Assembly (NCBI GenBank): GCA_018065565.1
Contig: JAGHSZ010000079.1
Coordinates: 1-62,196, forward strand
Direction of reading: 5' to 3'
Source: Candidatus Colivivens caballi
Lineage (GTDB): Bacteria; Bacteroidota; Bacteroidia; Bacteroidales; Bacteroidaceae
Length of the DNA: 62,196 nt
The notes beneath the pieces are model-generated. The model did not search any database, was not told the DNA's origin, and saw only the letters and a program-made list of their open reading frames with translations. This document shows, piece by piece, positions 8,934-18,751 of the stretch (positions within the stretch are counted from its first letter, which is position 1; the number at the start of each line of letters is the position of its first letter). The position numbers and the translations under genes were made by a program.

Positions 8934-10079
8934 CTACTTCGGAGCAAAACGATAACAATAAACTGCAATCAGAGCAAACACAAAGTTTGGAATCCACGCA
9001 GCAATGATGGGCGGAACATTTGCGTTGATGGCAAAGGTGGCAGAAATGGTCTGAAACAGGATGTAGGTCACACTCAGTCCCAAACCGATACCAAGTGAGA
9101 TGCCCATACCGTTTTTGCGCTTTTTTGCAGACAGACACAAACCGATGGCAGTGAGAATGAAGGCTGCAAATGACGATGCCCCTCGCTGCCAATACTCGAC
9201 TTGGAACTCCTTGATGTTTGCAAATCCACGAGCCTTTTGACGCTCGATATATTCAGATAGTTTTGGAGTCGTAAGTGTCTGCTGCTGACCTTTGTTGATG
9301 AGGAAATCCTGTGGTTCCATGCGGATAATCGTATCAAGGCGGGCTCCACTGGTTATCTTTTCTCGCATGCCCTGAAGGTCGCGTTCCTGATAGTTCTTCA
9401 ATATCCAGTGATATGGTTCTTCTGAAAGTGAATCGTACTGGATAATGCTTGACTGAAGATGACTGACAAGTTTCTTGTTCACAAATTTGTCGAGAGTAAA
9501 GAAATATCCAGTCTTCACATTGTCTTCATACTGGTCGATGTATGCAATGACTCCATCTTCCACTTGCAATTGTACATTCGTTGTGTAAGTTTGCAGTCGC
9601 TTCCTCTTAAATGTGTTTTCAAAACGGACTCGCTTGACATTGCCCTGTGGAATGATGTAAGCACCGAGTACAAATGTCAGGGCACAGATGATGGCGGCTG
9701 AAATCATGTATGGTCGCATCAACCGTGGAAAAGACATTCCTGTGGACATCATCGCTATTATCTCCGAATTTTCAGCAAGTTTGGATGTGAAGAAGATAAC
9801 GGAGATGAAGACAAACAACTGCGAGAACAGGTTTGAATAGTATGGTATGAAATTGAGATAATAGTCAAACAAGATGGCAGATACCGGTGCATTGTTTGAC
9901 AAGAAACGGTCGATGTTCTCATTGAAGTCGAATACTACAGCGATAGATATGATGAGGGCAATCGAGAAGAAATAGGTTCCGAGGAACTTACCAATAATAT
10001 AACGGTCGAGCCGGTTGACTGGCGAGTGCGCAGTAATCCATTCCGTGTATTTATTCAGTTTTTTTCTTCGTATTTTCAT
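8934..10079 (-). CDS. lptG: LPS export permease, LptF/LptG family
   Basis: This permease subunit pairs with its partner and the LptB ATPase to extract lipopolysaccharide from the inner membrane. The 381-residue protein has the family layout: LDRYIIGKFLGTYFFSIALI at the first helix, helices around 65-125, a periplasmic domain of about 150 residues, then three C-terminal helices (ASSFAAFILTAIGLCLSAKK, GMGISLGIGLGLSVTYILF, IIAAWIPNFVFALIAVYCY). The YjgP/YjgQ match is clear; whether it is the LptF or LptG partner is less sure. The neighbours coaX and lptC fit a shared envelope cluster. Confidence 0.88.
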   Translation of the reverse strand: MKIRRKKLNKYTEWITAHSPVNRLDRYIIGKFLGTYFFSIALIISIAVVFDFNENIDRFLSNNAPVSAILFDYYLNFIPYYSNLFSQLFVFISVIFFTSKLAENSEIIAMMSTGMSFPRLMRPYMISAAIICALTFVLGAYIIPQGNVKRVRFENTFKRKRLQTYTTNVQLQVEDGVIAYIDQYEDNVKTGYFFTLDKFVNKKLVSHLQSSIIQYDSLSEEPYHWILKNYQERDLQGMREKITSGARLDTIIRMEPQDFLINKGQQQTLTTPKLSEYIERQKARGFANIKEFQVEYWQRGASSFAAFILTAIGLCLSAKKRKNGMGISLGIGLGLSVTYILFQTISATFAINANVPPIIAAWIPNFVFALIAVYCYRFAPK

Positions 10080-10147
10080 CTTTGTTTCCGTGAATGCTTG
10101 TTGTCGTTTCAGTTCGCTCGGTGCTAATCGCTTCTGTCACATGAAGA

Positions 10148-11281
10148 CTATATGCGGCGTCCAAGTTCTTCGATTATGCCTGCTTTCCAAGTTGAGAAAT
10201 CGCCTGCAATGATGTGCTGACGGGCTTCGGTGACAAGCCACAGGTAGAATGCCAGGTTGTGGATGCTTGCAACCTGCATAGCCAGAAGTTCCTGAGCTTT
10301 GAAAAGGTGGTGAAGATATGCTTTTGTATAAGTTGTATCAACATATGAAGTACCTTCAGGGTCGATAGGCGAAAAGTCCAATTCCCACTTCTTGTTTCTC
10401 ATGTTCATTGTGCCGTGACGAGTGAAAAGCATTGCGTTTCGTCCGTTACGGGTTGGCATTACACAGTCAAACATATCGACTCCTCGTTCTATGCCTTCAA
10501 GCAGATTCTGAGGAGTGCCTACGCCCATCAAGTAGCGGGGACGGTCTTTGGGCAGTATGGCATTGACCACTTCTATCATTTCGTACATCACGTCTGTTGG
10601 CTCACCTACCGCTAGTCCACCGATGGCGTTGCCTTCGGCCTCTTTGCTGGCGATGTTCTCGGCTGCGCGTATGCGTAAATCTTTATAGGTGCATCCCTGG
10701 ACAATAGGGAAAAGCGATTGGTGATAGCCATACTGTGGTTGTGTGGTATTGAAACGGTATATGCAACGATTGAGCCACTGCTCGGTGAGGTCGAGCGACT
10801 GCTTGGCATAGTTATAGTCACTGTTGCCTGGAGGACATTCGTCGAACGCCATCATTATGTCGGCACCGATGGTACGCTCAATGTCCATCACTCGTTCAGG
10901 AGAGAAAAAATGTCGGGAACCATCAATGTGACTGCGAAACTCCACCCCTTCAGGACGAATCTTGCGAATGCCCGAAAGCGAGAACACCTGAAAGCCACCG
11001 CTGTCTGTCAGCATCGGACGGTCGAACCCATTGAAACGGTGCAAACCGCCTGCGGCATGAATTACTTCAAGCCCAGGACGCAGATACAGATGATAAGTGT
11101 TGCCAAGAATAATCTGCGCCTTAATGTCATCCTTCAACTCTGGCAACTGTACACCCTTGACACTGCCAAGTGTTCCTACCGGCATAAAAATAGGAGTGCG
11201 AATCTGTCCGTGGTCGGTAGTGATTACACCTGCTCGAGCATTTGTCTTCGGGTCGGTTTTGTCTATCTTGAATGTAAGCAT
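10148..11281 (-). CDS. tgt: tRNA-guanine transglycosylase without the zinc cysteines
   Basis: Tgt replaces guanine 34 with the queuosine precursor in tRNAs with GUN anticodons. The 377-residue protein has the catalytic region MLTDSGGFQVFSLSG near residue 90, GGLAVGEP, and MFDCVMPTRNGRNAMLFT with the nucleophile aspartate. The usual zinc site C-x-C-x2-C before the R/K-AYLHHL segment is absent: the sequence is PIDPEGTSYVDTTYTKAYLH, although the later SIHNLAFY histidine is kept. The gene starts immediately after the lon stop codon, so the two are cotranscribed. Family identity is certain; the zinc loss is direct observation. Confidence 0.93.
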   Translation of the reverse strand: MLTFKIDKTDPKTNARAGVITTDHGQIRTPIFMPVGTLGSVKGVQLPELKDDIKAQIILGNTYHLYLRPGLEVIHAAGGLHRFNGFDRPMLTDSGGFQVFSLSGIRKIRPEGVEFRSHIDGSRHFFSPERVMDIERTIGADIMMAFDECPPGNSDYNYAKQSLDLTEQWLNRCIYRFNTTQPQYGYHQSLFPIVQGCTYKDLRIRAAENIASKEAEGNAIGGLAVGEPTDVMYEMIEVVNAILPKDRPRYLMGVGTPQNLLEGIERGVDMFDCVMPTRNGRNAMLFTRHGTMNMRNKKWELDFSPIDPEGTSYVDTTYTKAYLHHLFKAQELLAMQVASIHNLAFYLWLVTEARQHIIAGDFSTWKAGIIEELGRRI

Positions 11282-13768
11282 TTAGTCTTTCTTTGAATCT
11301 TTGTCTGCCTTGTCTTCAAATTTGAATTCAATGGCATTGTCCACTTTCTCGTCAAGGAGTGCAAAACGCAGTACATCCTGCGCATCTTTGACATAATGGA
11401 ATGTGACGCCCTTGACATATTTCTCTGGAATCTGGCGTATGTCTTTTTCGTTCTCTTCCGAAAGCATAATGTCGGTTATGCCGGCACGCTTGGCTGCTAA
11501 AATCTTCTCTTTGATGCCGCCAACTGGGAGGACCTTGCCGCGGAGAGTCATCTCTCCTGTCATCGCAAGATTGCTGCGTACTTTGCGCTGAGTCAGTGCC
11601 GAAGCAAGTGAGGTCGTAATAGTTATGCCTGCTGATGGGCCATCTTTTGGCACCGCACCTTCGGGTACATGGATGTGTATGTTCCAACCGTCAAAGATTC
11701 GTGAATCAATGCCATATTTCTCAGCATGTGCTTTCAGATATTCGAGTGCCAGGACAGCCGACTCCTTCATGACATCACCGAGGTTGCCTGTAAGGGTGAG
11801 TTTTTGCTGATGGCCCTTGCTCAAACTGGTCTCTATAAACAGAATTTCACCTCCTACACTGGTCCATGCCAGTCCTGTAACGACACCTGCATAGTCATTT
11901 CCCTGATACTTGTCGCGACTGTACTGTTCTGGTCCAAGCAGGTCAACGATGTCTTTCTTGTTTATGTCGTGTTCAGGGAGTTTGTCTTCACGCGCATACT
12001 GCAAGGTCAGTTTCCTGAGCAGTTTGTTTATCTTCTTGTCGAGTTCGCGCACTCCAGATTCACGGGTGTAATCTTCGATGATTTTCTCAATTGCCTGTTT
12101 GTTCAGTTTAATGCCAGAATCTTGCATTCCAAGTTTTTCGAGTTCGTCGGGAACAAGATGACGGCGGGCAATCTCAATTTTCTCTTCTGTGAGATAACCG
12201 CTGACCTCGATGAGTTCCATGCGGTCGAGCAGTGGGGCAGGGATGGTGCTGATGTTGTTGGCAGTAGCAATGAACATCACATGCGACAGGTCGTAGTCAC
12301 AGTCGAGGTAGTTATCGTGGAATGTGGTGTTTTGCTCGGGGTCAAGCACTTCAAGAAGAGCAGACGATGGGTCGCCGTGATTTGACATCTGTCCAATCTT
12401 GTCGATCTCGTCGAGTATGAACACTGGATTGCTTGTACCTGCCTGCTGGATGCTCTTGATGATGCGTCCAGGCATTGCACCAATGTAAGTGCGGCGGTGT
12501 CCGCGTATTTCAGACTCATCGTGCAATCCGCCAAGAGATATGCGTACATACTTGCGTTTCATTGCAGCCGCAATGCTTTTGCCGAGGCTGGTCTTGCCGA
12601 CTCCAGGAGGCCCGTACAGGCATATGATAGGGCTCTTGAAATCGCCTCGAGTCTTAACCACAGCAAGGTGCTCAAGGATGCGCTCCTTCACTTTTTCCAT
12701 ACCATAGTGGTCATGGTTCAACTGGCGCTCTGCTGCATTGAGATTGATGGAGTCGTTGCTCATTTCATCCCATGGCAGTTTGAGCATTGTGTCGAGATAG
12801 TCGCGCTGAGTCTGGTATTCAGGATTGTTATAAGACAGTCGCTTGAGTTTCATCAGTTCCTGCTCGAAGTGACGACGAATCTGGTCGTTCCATTTCTTTT
12901 GCTTTGCCGTTTCGACCATTTGTTCGAAGTCGCTGACGCTGCTGTCGCCCAGTTCCTCCTGAATGTTCTTCATCTCTTGTTGAAGGAAGTATTCGCGTTG
13001 CTGCTTATCAAGTTCTTCATGGGTGCGCATCTGGATATTTGCTTTAAGAGTGGCAAACTGGTACTCGCGGTTGAGTAACTCGAGCAGACGGATGGCACGT
13101 TGCTTCATGTCGTCTTTCTCCAGCAGTTCGATGCGTTCCTTGTTGTCAATCGGCAGGTTTGCACAGATGAAATTGATGAGGAAGGTCTTGTTAGGCAGAC
13201 TTTTCAATGTGAATGATGAGTCGAAACCCGGCATTTCTCCAAGTTTCAGATACTTTTCTGCAACATCGCGTACTGCTTCTGCAACGGCATTGTATTCACG
13301 GTCCTTGGCGGCCGGAATCAGCTCTGGGCGTTTCTTCACATGCCCAACAATGTAGTTGTTGCTGAAATGGCAATCAATCAGTTCAAGACGGCAGAATCCC
13401 TGCAACAACGCAGTTTTGCTACCGTCGGGCAATTCAAGGACTTTTGCCACTCGTGCTGCACATCCCAGTCGATAGACCTCGGCATTCTCAGGCTCTTCCA
13501 CGCTGTCATCAGTCTGGCTGAATACGCCGATAATCATGTGCTTCTTGTCCGCATCATGAATAAGACGCAGTGATGACTTTCTTCCGATGTTTACAGGAAG
13601 CATTGTGCCTGGGAAAAGCATCATTGTGCGCAGAGGCAGAATGGGTATTTCCTCGTCACCGAGTTCGAGGTCAACAATGTTTGTCTTTGTAGCGTCGATT
13701 TCCGTAACAACAGAAATTGTCGCTGAACCCATGCGGTCTTGTAGTATTTTGTCGAAATTTATGTTCAT
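11282..13768 (-). CDS. lon: ATP-dependent protease La (Lon)
   Basis: Lon is a cytosolic AAA+ serine protease that degrades misfolded and regulatory proteins. The 828-residue protein has the substrate-binding domain (EIPILPLRTMMLFPGTMLPV near residue 38), Walker A GPPGVGKTSLGKSIA, Walker B VFILDEIDKIG, and the protease domain with PKDGPSAGITIT carrying the catalytic serine. The C-terminus is acidic and lysine-rich. The open frame extends upstream to 13990, but the first 74 residues are not Lon-like. The ATG at 13768 sits 50 nt after a -7 box (TACCTTTG, 13818-13825). Confidence 0.97.
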   Translation of the reverse strand: MNINFDKILQDRMGSATISVVTEIDATKTNIVDLELGDEEIPILPLRTMMLFPGTMLPVNIGRKSSLRLIHDADKKHMIIGVFSQTDDSVEEPENAEVYRLGCAARVAKVLELPDGSKTALLQGFCRLELIDCHFSNNYIVGHVKKRPELIPAAKDREYNAVAEAVRDVAEKYLKLGEMPGFDSSFTLKSLPNKTFLINFICANLPIDNKERIELLEKDDMKQRAIRLLELLNREYQFATLKANIQMRTHEELDKQQREYFLQQEMKNIQEELGDSSVSDFEQMVETAKQKKWNDQIRRHFEQELMKLKRLSYNNPEYQTQRDYLDTMLKLPWDEMSNDSINLNAAERQLNHDHYGMEKVKERILEHLAVVKTRGDFKSPIICLYGPPGVGKTSLGKSIAAAMKRKYVRISLGGLHDESEIRGHRRTYIGAMPGRIIKSIQQAGTSNPVFILDEIDKIGQMSNHGDPSSALLEVLDPEQNTTFHDNYLDCDYDLSHVMFIATANNISTIPAPLLDRMELIEVSGYLTEEKIEIARRHLVPDELEKLGMQDSGIKLNKQAIEKIIEDYTRESGVRELDKKINKLLRKLTLQYAREDKLPEHDINKKDIVDLLGPEQYSRDKYQGNDYAGVVTGLAWTSVGGEILFIETSLSKGHQQKLTLTGNLGDVMKESAVLALEYLKAHAEKYGIDSRIFDGWNIHIHVPEGAVPKDGPSAGITITTSLASALTQRKVRSNLAMTGEMTLRGKVLPVGGIKEKILAAKRAGITDIMLSEENEKDIRQIPEKYVKGVTFHYVKDAQDVLRFALLDEKVDNAIEFKFEDKADKDSKKD

Positions 13769-13817
13769 AAATTGCGGTTTCAGATGGTTCTTATTCGCGT
13801 AAGCGCGTAAAACGATG

Positions 13818-13825
13818 CAAAGGTA
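13818..13825 (-). promoter_or_regulatory. -7 box TACCTTTG for the lon-tgt block
   Basis: The minus strand reads TACCTTTG, followed after 49 nt by the lon ATG. It is the first clear promoter of the long minus-strand block. It is placed in the gap 13769-14248, which otherwise holds the repeat array at 14003-14095 and nothing else I recognise. Confidence 0.65.
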
Positions 13826-14002
13826 CGAAAAAATTATGGAATGCCGATGCACTTTTGCTGTAAAAGTCATAAACCCGATATGGAAACAAATGTTTTTATG
13901 CTGAAAGCGAGTGATTCTGACGCACCGCTTCCGTTGCTTGTCGCGTCTATAAATTTTGTTACTGCACCGTTGGTGATGAAATAGACGCAACCCTCATAAA
14001 AA

Positions 14003-14095
14003 TTCATGGTATTGCATCATAAAATGATCGTATCATGACGCAATATCGTCATTTCATGCCATGAAACCATCATTTCATGCTGCGATGCATTTACA
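14003..14095. repeat. 21-bp periodic intergenic array, copy 1
   Basis: Three units start with TCATG at 14033, 14054 and 14075, spaced exactly 21 bp. Unit 1 contains GCAATATCGTCATT, unit 2 CATGAAACCATCATT and unit 3 CTGCGATGCATTTA. The same three units in the same order are present on the opposite strand at 58518-58587, so this is a dispersed element and not chance. An extra TTCATG at 14003 is out of phase. The array lies between the trmN6 stop and the lon promoter. Confidence 0.75.
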
Positions 14096-14248
14096 ACCTG
14101 TGCAAAAAAGCATCATGATGTATATACGATTGAGCGATAACGCATGCTGATACATAGTGAACTTACCCATACAAATCTTGTAAAGCCCTTATTCGGTAGC
14201 GGTAAAACCTGTTTTCTTCATCCAAAACATGTGCCATCATCAATGGCT

Positions 14249-15067
14249 TTACAGATAGAACTCACTGGTCAGTTGACGAAACTGCTCCGTCATGCTTCCG
14301 TCGTTGTGATGAGTGATGAGCGAGGTGCGCAGGGTGGGGTGGATGGAGTCGGTAAACGCCAGCAGAGTGCGGCGTGGATTACAATTGGCTGCATTTGTGT
14401 CGCTGGTAAACACATCGCAGCGATGAGTCAGATAGATTTGGCGTTCAGCACAAAGAGCGATGAAACGGAGCGATGAATCACTTGGCAATATGACGATGAA
14501 ATGGCCGCCGGGGGCGAGACATTGGCGAACGCCGTCAATGAGTTGTTCAAAGGATAGGGTAGAGGTGTGTTTGGCATAATTCACACGCTCATTTTGCGCC
14601 CTGTTTTCCTCCTCATAAAACGGTGGGTTGGTGACTATGAGGTTGAAGTGATGATGCCATTGTTGCCCAACGATGAAGGTCTGACTGAAGTCTGTGTTGC
14701 AGACAGAAATTCGTTCAGACATTTGCGCACGACTGATGTTTATAATTGCTTGCTCAACAGAAGATTGGTCAATGTCAATTGCAGTGATGCTGCAACATGG
14801 GAATTCTTGTGCAATCATCATGGCAATGATGCCAGAACCTGTGCCAATGTCGAGACATGAAAATGAGGTGGAAGAGTAGGGGGCTGACTTCGTTGATATA
14901 GTATTTGGATGTGGCGGATTCGATGCAGTCGCCGGTGCAGATTTGGAAAAATTGCTTTTGATTAGTGAACATGCCCAAGCACCAGTTAAGACTCCGTCGG
15001 TCCCAACTTTCAATGCACATCGGTCGTGCCAGATGGCGAAATGCTTAAACTGGAAAAAGTCATTCAT
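14249..15067 (-). CDS. trmN6: tRNA1(Val) adenine-37 N6-methyltransferase
   Basis: This SAM-dependent enzyme methylates adenine 37 of one valine tRNA. The 272-residue protein begins MNDFFQFKHFAIWHDRCALK, followed by VGTDGVLTGAWA, a family signature. Motif I is LDIGTGSGIIAMMIAQ and the catalytic motif NPPF (LIVTNPPFYEEENRAQNER) is intact. Between them is an insertion of about 30 Ser/Pro/Thr-rich residues not usual for the family. I chose the ATG at 15067, not 15100, because it gives the standard N-terminus. A -7 box (TACCTTTG) lies at 15098-15105. It is transcribed away from glyA. Confidence 0.88.
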   Translation of the reverse strand: MNDFFQFKHFAIWHDRCALKVGTDGVLTGAWACSLIKSNFSKSAPATASNPPHPNTISTKSAPYSSTSFSCLDIGTGSGIIAMMIAQEFPCCSITAIDIDQSSVEQAIINISRAQMSERISVCNTDFSQTFIVGQQWHHHFNLIVTNPPFYEEENRAQNERVNYAKHTSTLSFEQLIDGVRQCLAPGGHFIVILPSDSSLRFIALCAERQIYLTHRCDVFTSDTNAANCNPRRTLLAFTDSIHPTLRTSLITHHNDGSMTEQFRQLTSEFYL

Positions 15068-15097
15068 TTTTGTAGTCGCTTCGTTGCATAACGACTG

Positions 15098-15105
15098 CAA
15101 AGGTA
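15098..15105 (-). promoter_or_regulatory. -7 box TACCTTTG for trmN6
   Basis: The minus strand reads TACCTTTG 30 nt before the trmN6 ATG. Together with the plus-strand TACCTTTG at 15190-15197 it forms a divergent promoter pair between trmN6 and glyA. Confidence 0.65.
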
Positions 15106-15189
15106 ATAAAATAAGTAGAAATACATCGAAATATGTGCGTATTACTTGCTTTTTTCATCTGTTCATCGGCTACTCTCACATTTTTTTCG

Positions 15190-15197
15190 TACCTTTG
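15190..15197 (+). promoter_or_regulatory. -7 box TACCTTTG for glyA
   Basis: TACCTTTG on the plus strand is followed 64 nt later by the glyA ATG at 15262. This supports the 15262 start over the upstream ATG at 15133, which lies before the promoter. Confidence 0.65.
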
Positions 15198-15261
15198 CGA
15201 CATTATTTTAATAATGCAACTATTCTTTCACCAATATAAACAACAAAAACAAAACAGACAA

Positions 15262-16542
15262 ATGGAAAGAGACAACGAAATCTTCTCATTGATTGAGCGT
15301 GAACATCAACGACAGTTGAAAGGTATTGAACTTATCGCCAGCGAAAACTTCGTTAGCGACCAGGTAATGCAGGCAATGGGCTCTTGCCTCACTAACAAGT
15401 ATGCTGAGGGATATCCAGGCAAGCGCTACTATGGTGGTTGTGAAGTGGTCGATATGGTTGAAAGTCTGGCCATCGAGCGTATCTGCAAACTGTTTGGTGC
15501 AGAGTATGCCAATGTTCAGCCACACTCTGGCGCACAGGCTAATGCTGCTGTACTGCTGTCAGTATTGAAGCCAGGTGACACATTTATGGGACTGAACCTT
15601 GATCATGGTGGCCACCTCTCTCATGGAAGTCATGTTAACACCAGCGGCATTCTCTACAATCCGATTGGCTACAACCTCAACCCTGACACATGCCGTGTTG
15701 ACTATGACGAAATGGAGAAACTGGCATTGCAGCACAAACCAAAACTCATCATTGGTGGTGGTTCTGCATATAGCCGCGAATGGGACTATGCCCGTATGCG
15801 CAAGATTGCAGATGAGGTTGGTGCATTGCTGATGATTGACATGGCTCATCCTGCTGGACTTATTGCAGCCGGATTGCTCGACAACCCTCTGAAATACGCC
15901 CACATCGTTACCTCTACCACTCATAAGACTCTCCGTGGCCCTCGCGGCGGTATCATCCTTCTCGGTAAGGACTTTGACAATCCATGGGGACTCACAACAC
16001 CAAAGGGTGAAATCAAGAAGATGTCTGCCATCCTGAATTCTGCCGTATTCCCAGGTCAGCAGGGCGGTCCTCTTGAACATGTCATTGCAGCAAAGGCAGT
16101 TGCATTTGGTGAAGCACTTGCTCCTGAATTCAAGACATACCAGACTCAGGTGAAGAAGAATGCTGCCACACTGGCACAGGCAATGATGGACAAGGGCTTC
16201 AATGTTTGTTCAGGTGGTACGGACAACCACTCTATGCTTATCGACCTTCGTTCAAAGTATCCTGATCTTACTGGTAAAGTTGCAGAGAAGGCACTTGTTG
16301 CTGCTGACATCACTGCAAACAAAAATATGGTACCGTTCGACAGCCGCAGTGCATTCCAGACAAGCGGTATCCGTCTTGGCACTCCTGCCATTACCACTCG
16401 TGGTGCGAAGGAAGACCTCATGTTTGAAATCGCAGACATGATCGAAACCGTACTGAATGCACCAGAAGATGAGAAGGTGATTGCAACAGTCCGTGCTCAT
16501 GTCAACGACTTGATGAAGGACTATCCAATCTTTGCTTGGTAA
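15262..16542 (+). CDS. glyA: Serine hydroxymethyltransferase
   Basis: GlyA is a PLP enzyme that interconverts serine and glycine and loads one-carbon units onto tetrahydrofolate. The 426-residue protein starts [20 protein letters not shown] and has [33 protein letters not shown] and the PLP lysine in [14 protein letters not shown]. Its length is standard. The frame is open from 15133, but the 43 extra residues precede the promoter. The leader is A/C-rich without a Shine-Dalgarno. Downstream genes rlmN, DUF4837 and pdxA follow on the same strand, with pdxA sharing PLP metabolism. Confidence 0.97.
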   Translation: MERDNEIFSLIEREHQRQLKGIELIASENFVSDQVMQAMGSCLTNKYAEGYPGKRYYGGCEVVDMVESLAIERICKLFGAEYANVQPHSGAQANAAVLLSVLKPGDTFMGLNLDHGGHLSHGSHVNTSGILYNPIGYNLNPDTCRVDYDEMEKLALQHKPKLIIGGGSAYSREWDYARMRKIADEVGALLMIDMAHPAGLIAAGLLDNPLKYAHIVTSTTHKTLRGPRGGIILLGKDFDNPWGLTTPKGEIKKMSAILNSAVFPGQQGGPLEHVIAAKAVAFGEALAPEFKTYQTQVKKNAATLAQAMMDKGFNVCSGGTDNHSMLIDLRSKYPDLTGKVAEKALVAADITANKNMVPFDSRSAFQTSGIRLGTPAITTRGAKEDLMFEIADMIETVLNAPEDEKVIATVRAHVNDLMKDYPIFAW

Positions 16543-16588
16543 TTGTATTCCGAAAAGGAAACTCTAAAAATCTAAATGTTCATAAGGT

Positions 16589-17680
16589 ATGGAAAAAGAA
16601 CCACTATTAGGACTTTCGCTTCAACAACTACAAGATGTTACATCTGAACTTGGCATGCCTCGTTTTGCTGCAAAGCAGATGATGCAATGGCTTTATCAGA
16701 AAAACATATCCGACATAAGCGAAATGACAAATCTGTCGAAGGCTCACCGTGAGCGTCTGGCTGAACGATTTGTCGTGGGGCGTTCCATGCCGGTTACGAC
16801 TCAGACCTCTAAGGACGGGACAGTGAAATACTTGTTTCCCGTCCTTGACGGAGGTTTTGTTGAAACTGTATATATACCAGAACGCGAACGAGCCACTCTC
16901 TGTGTCTCGTCACAAGTCGGTTGCAAGATGAACTGCGACTTCTGCCAGACTGGCAAGCAGCATTTCCATGGAAATCTTCGTACAGCAGACATCCTCAACC
17001 AAATCTACACAGTCAATGCTTTGCATGCAGCCGGCGCCACTGATGACAGTGACTGCACAAAGATTGAAGCTCCTTCTGCTGGAGCATTGACTAACATCGT
17101 TTTTATGGGTCAGGGAGAACCCCTTGACAATTACGAATCAGTTAAACTATCGATAGACCACCTCACAGCTCCATATGGTTGGGCATGGAGCCCAAAGCGC
17201 ATCACAGTTTCGACCATTGGACTGAAAAAGAATCTCAATCGTTTCCTCAAAGAGACCGAATGCCAACTTGCCGTCAGTCTGCATTTTCCATTGCATGAGT
17301 TACGAATGCAGTATATGCCCGCTGAACGCCAGTTCGCAATCGAAGACATTGTTGCACTGCTACGCCAGTTTGACTGGAACCACCAACGCCGTCTGTCGTT
17401 CGAATACACCATGTTCGATGGAGTCAACGACTCAACCCTCTTTGCCAAGGAATTAGTCCGTCTGCTTCACGACCTTCCGTGCCGTGTGAACCTGATACCA
17501 TTTCATCAGATAGAGCAGACTGAACTCACACCAAGCCCTATGGACCGTATCACTGCATTCCGTGACTATCTCACACGGCATGGCATCTATTCCACAATCC
17601 GTACATCGCGTGGGCAGGACATTCAGGCAGCATGTGGAATGTTGTCAACTAAAATCGCAAATACTCAATCAGAAGAATAA
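16589..17680 (+). CDS. rlmN: 23S rRNA A2503 / tRNA A37 C2-methyltransferase (RlmN)
   Basis: RlmN is a radical-SAM methyltransferase that modifies 23S rRNA and some tRNAs. The 363-residue protein has the 4Fe-4S motif CKMNCDFC near residue 112, FMGQGEPLDNY, STIGLKKNLNRF, LAVSLHF, and the catalytic C-terminal cysteine in AACGML. About 20 extra residues (DDSDCTKIEAPSAGALTN) sit before the GQGEP motif. It follows glyA by 46 nt and precedes a DUF4837 gene by 24 nt, suggesting one transcript. Confidence 0.95.
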   Translation: MEKEPLLGLSLQQLQDVTSELGMPRFAAKQMMQWLYQKNISDISEMTNLSKAHRERLAERFVVGRSMPVTTQTSKDGTVKYLFPVLDGGFVETVYIPERERATLCVSSQVGCKMNCDFCQTGKQHFHGNLRTADILNQIYTVNALHAAGATDDSDCTKIEAPSAGALTNIVFMGQGEPLDNYESVKLSIDHLTAPYGWAWSPKRITVSTIGLKKNLNRFLKETECQLAVSLHFPLHELRMQYMPAERQFAIEDIVALLRQFDWNHQRRLSFEYTMFDGVNDSTLFAKELVRLLHDLPCRVNLIPFHQIEQTELTPSPMDRITAFRDYLTRHGIYSTIRTSRGQDIQAACGMLSTKIANTQSEE

Positions 17681-17704
17681 CTATCTGTAACAAGAATAAA
17701 CAAC

Positions 17705-18751
17705 ATGAAGAGACTCCTTTCTGCAATCACCATATTGGCATTGATTTGCATTGCAATGGCTTGCTCTGACAACAATGGCGAGAACCGTGTTCAACGCCGT
17801 CGTCATCAATCGATCCTTACTCCAACTGCCAGTGGCAATCCCTATGAAGTAATGATCGTGGCAGATGACTCTATTTGGAACGGATTTGCAGGTAAAGCCA
17901 TCCGACAAGTGCTTGAACGACCATTGCCAATGCTGCCACAAGAGGAACCAATGTTCCATCTGAGTCATGTGAACAAGGCACACTATAACCGGATTACCAA
18001 TCTTTTCCGCAACATAATCATGCTTGAAGTTGATCCGTACACGACACAGGCCCACTTCGAATTACAGCACGACCTCTTCTCTGCCCCTCAACTTATAATG
18101 AGCATCAAGGGACCTTCACATCAGCAGATATCTTCGTTCATAACCGAGCAGACACAGTATCTCATTAAGTACCTCAGTACCGAGGAACTTAATCGTGAAG
18201 CTACAATTCTGGAAGACCAGCACAATCCGAAGTTCAGCAAATCAGCACAGGAAATGTTTGGCTGCGACATCTATGTGCCACTCGATCTCAACAAGATAAA
18301 GAAAGGTGATAATTTCCTTTGGGCATCCAACGATGGTGTAAACACAATCCAGAACATAGTTGTTTACAGCTATCCTTACGCCACAGAACGCGTCTTTACT
18401 CGCAGCGCATTCATTGCTCTTCGTGACACATTCATGAAGCGCAACATACCTGGTTACAAGCCAAACCAGTATATGACCACAACACACGACTTTGTACAGG
18501 TGAAAAACATCAATGTTCAAGGACACTATGTACAAGAGGCCCGTGGACTGTGGGAAATGGCTAATGACATGATGGGCGGTCCGTTCATCTCCCATTCTCA
18601 AGTCGATACAATCAACAACCGCGTGATTGTTGCCGAAGGTTTTGTGTATGCCCCAAGCAAGATGAAGCGTTCAATGATTCGACGACTTGAAGCCGCACTT
18701 TATACATTAAAATTACCAACAACTAAAATAGAATCAAATGAGAAAGATTAA
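17705..18751 (+). CDS. DUF4837 family lipoprotein
   Basis: The 348-residue protein has a lipoprotein signal with Cys20 in IAMACSDN. Its body matches what I know as DUF4837 of Bacteroidetes: GNPYEVMIVADDSIWNGFAG, LPQEEPMFHLSHVNKAHYN, then FQGHY-type segments (NVQGHYVQEARGLWEMAND) and GGPFISHSQVDTINNRVIVA. No catalytic motif is known. It lies between rlmN and pdxA, an arrangement I believe common in Bacteroidales, and its last 14 bases overlap pdxA, so translation is probably coupled. The function is unknown; envelope location is inferred from the signal. Confidence 0.85.
   Translation: MKRLLSAITILALICIAMACSDNNGENRVQRRRHQSILTPTASGNPYEVMIVADDSIWNGFAGKAIRQVLERPLPMLPQEEPMFHLSHVNKAHYNRITNLFRNIIMLEVDPYTTQAHFELQHDLFSAPQLIMSIKGPSHQQISSFITEQTQYLIKYLSTEELNREATILEDQHNPKFSKSAQEMFGCDIYVPLDLNKIKKGDNFLWASNDGVNTIQNIVVYSYPYATERVFTRSAFIALRDTFMKRNIPGYKPNQYMTTTHDFVQVKNINVQGHYVQEARGLWEMANDMMGGPFISHSQVDTINNRVIVAEGFVYAPSKMKRSMIRRLEAALYTLKLPTTKIESNEKD

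Noticed and set aside
14144..14476. Plus-strand 110-residue open frame
   Set aside because: It is mostly antisense to trmN6 and has no recognisable protein features.
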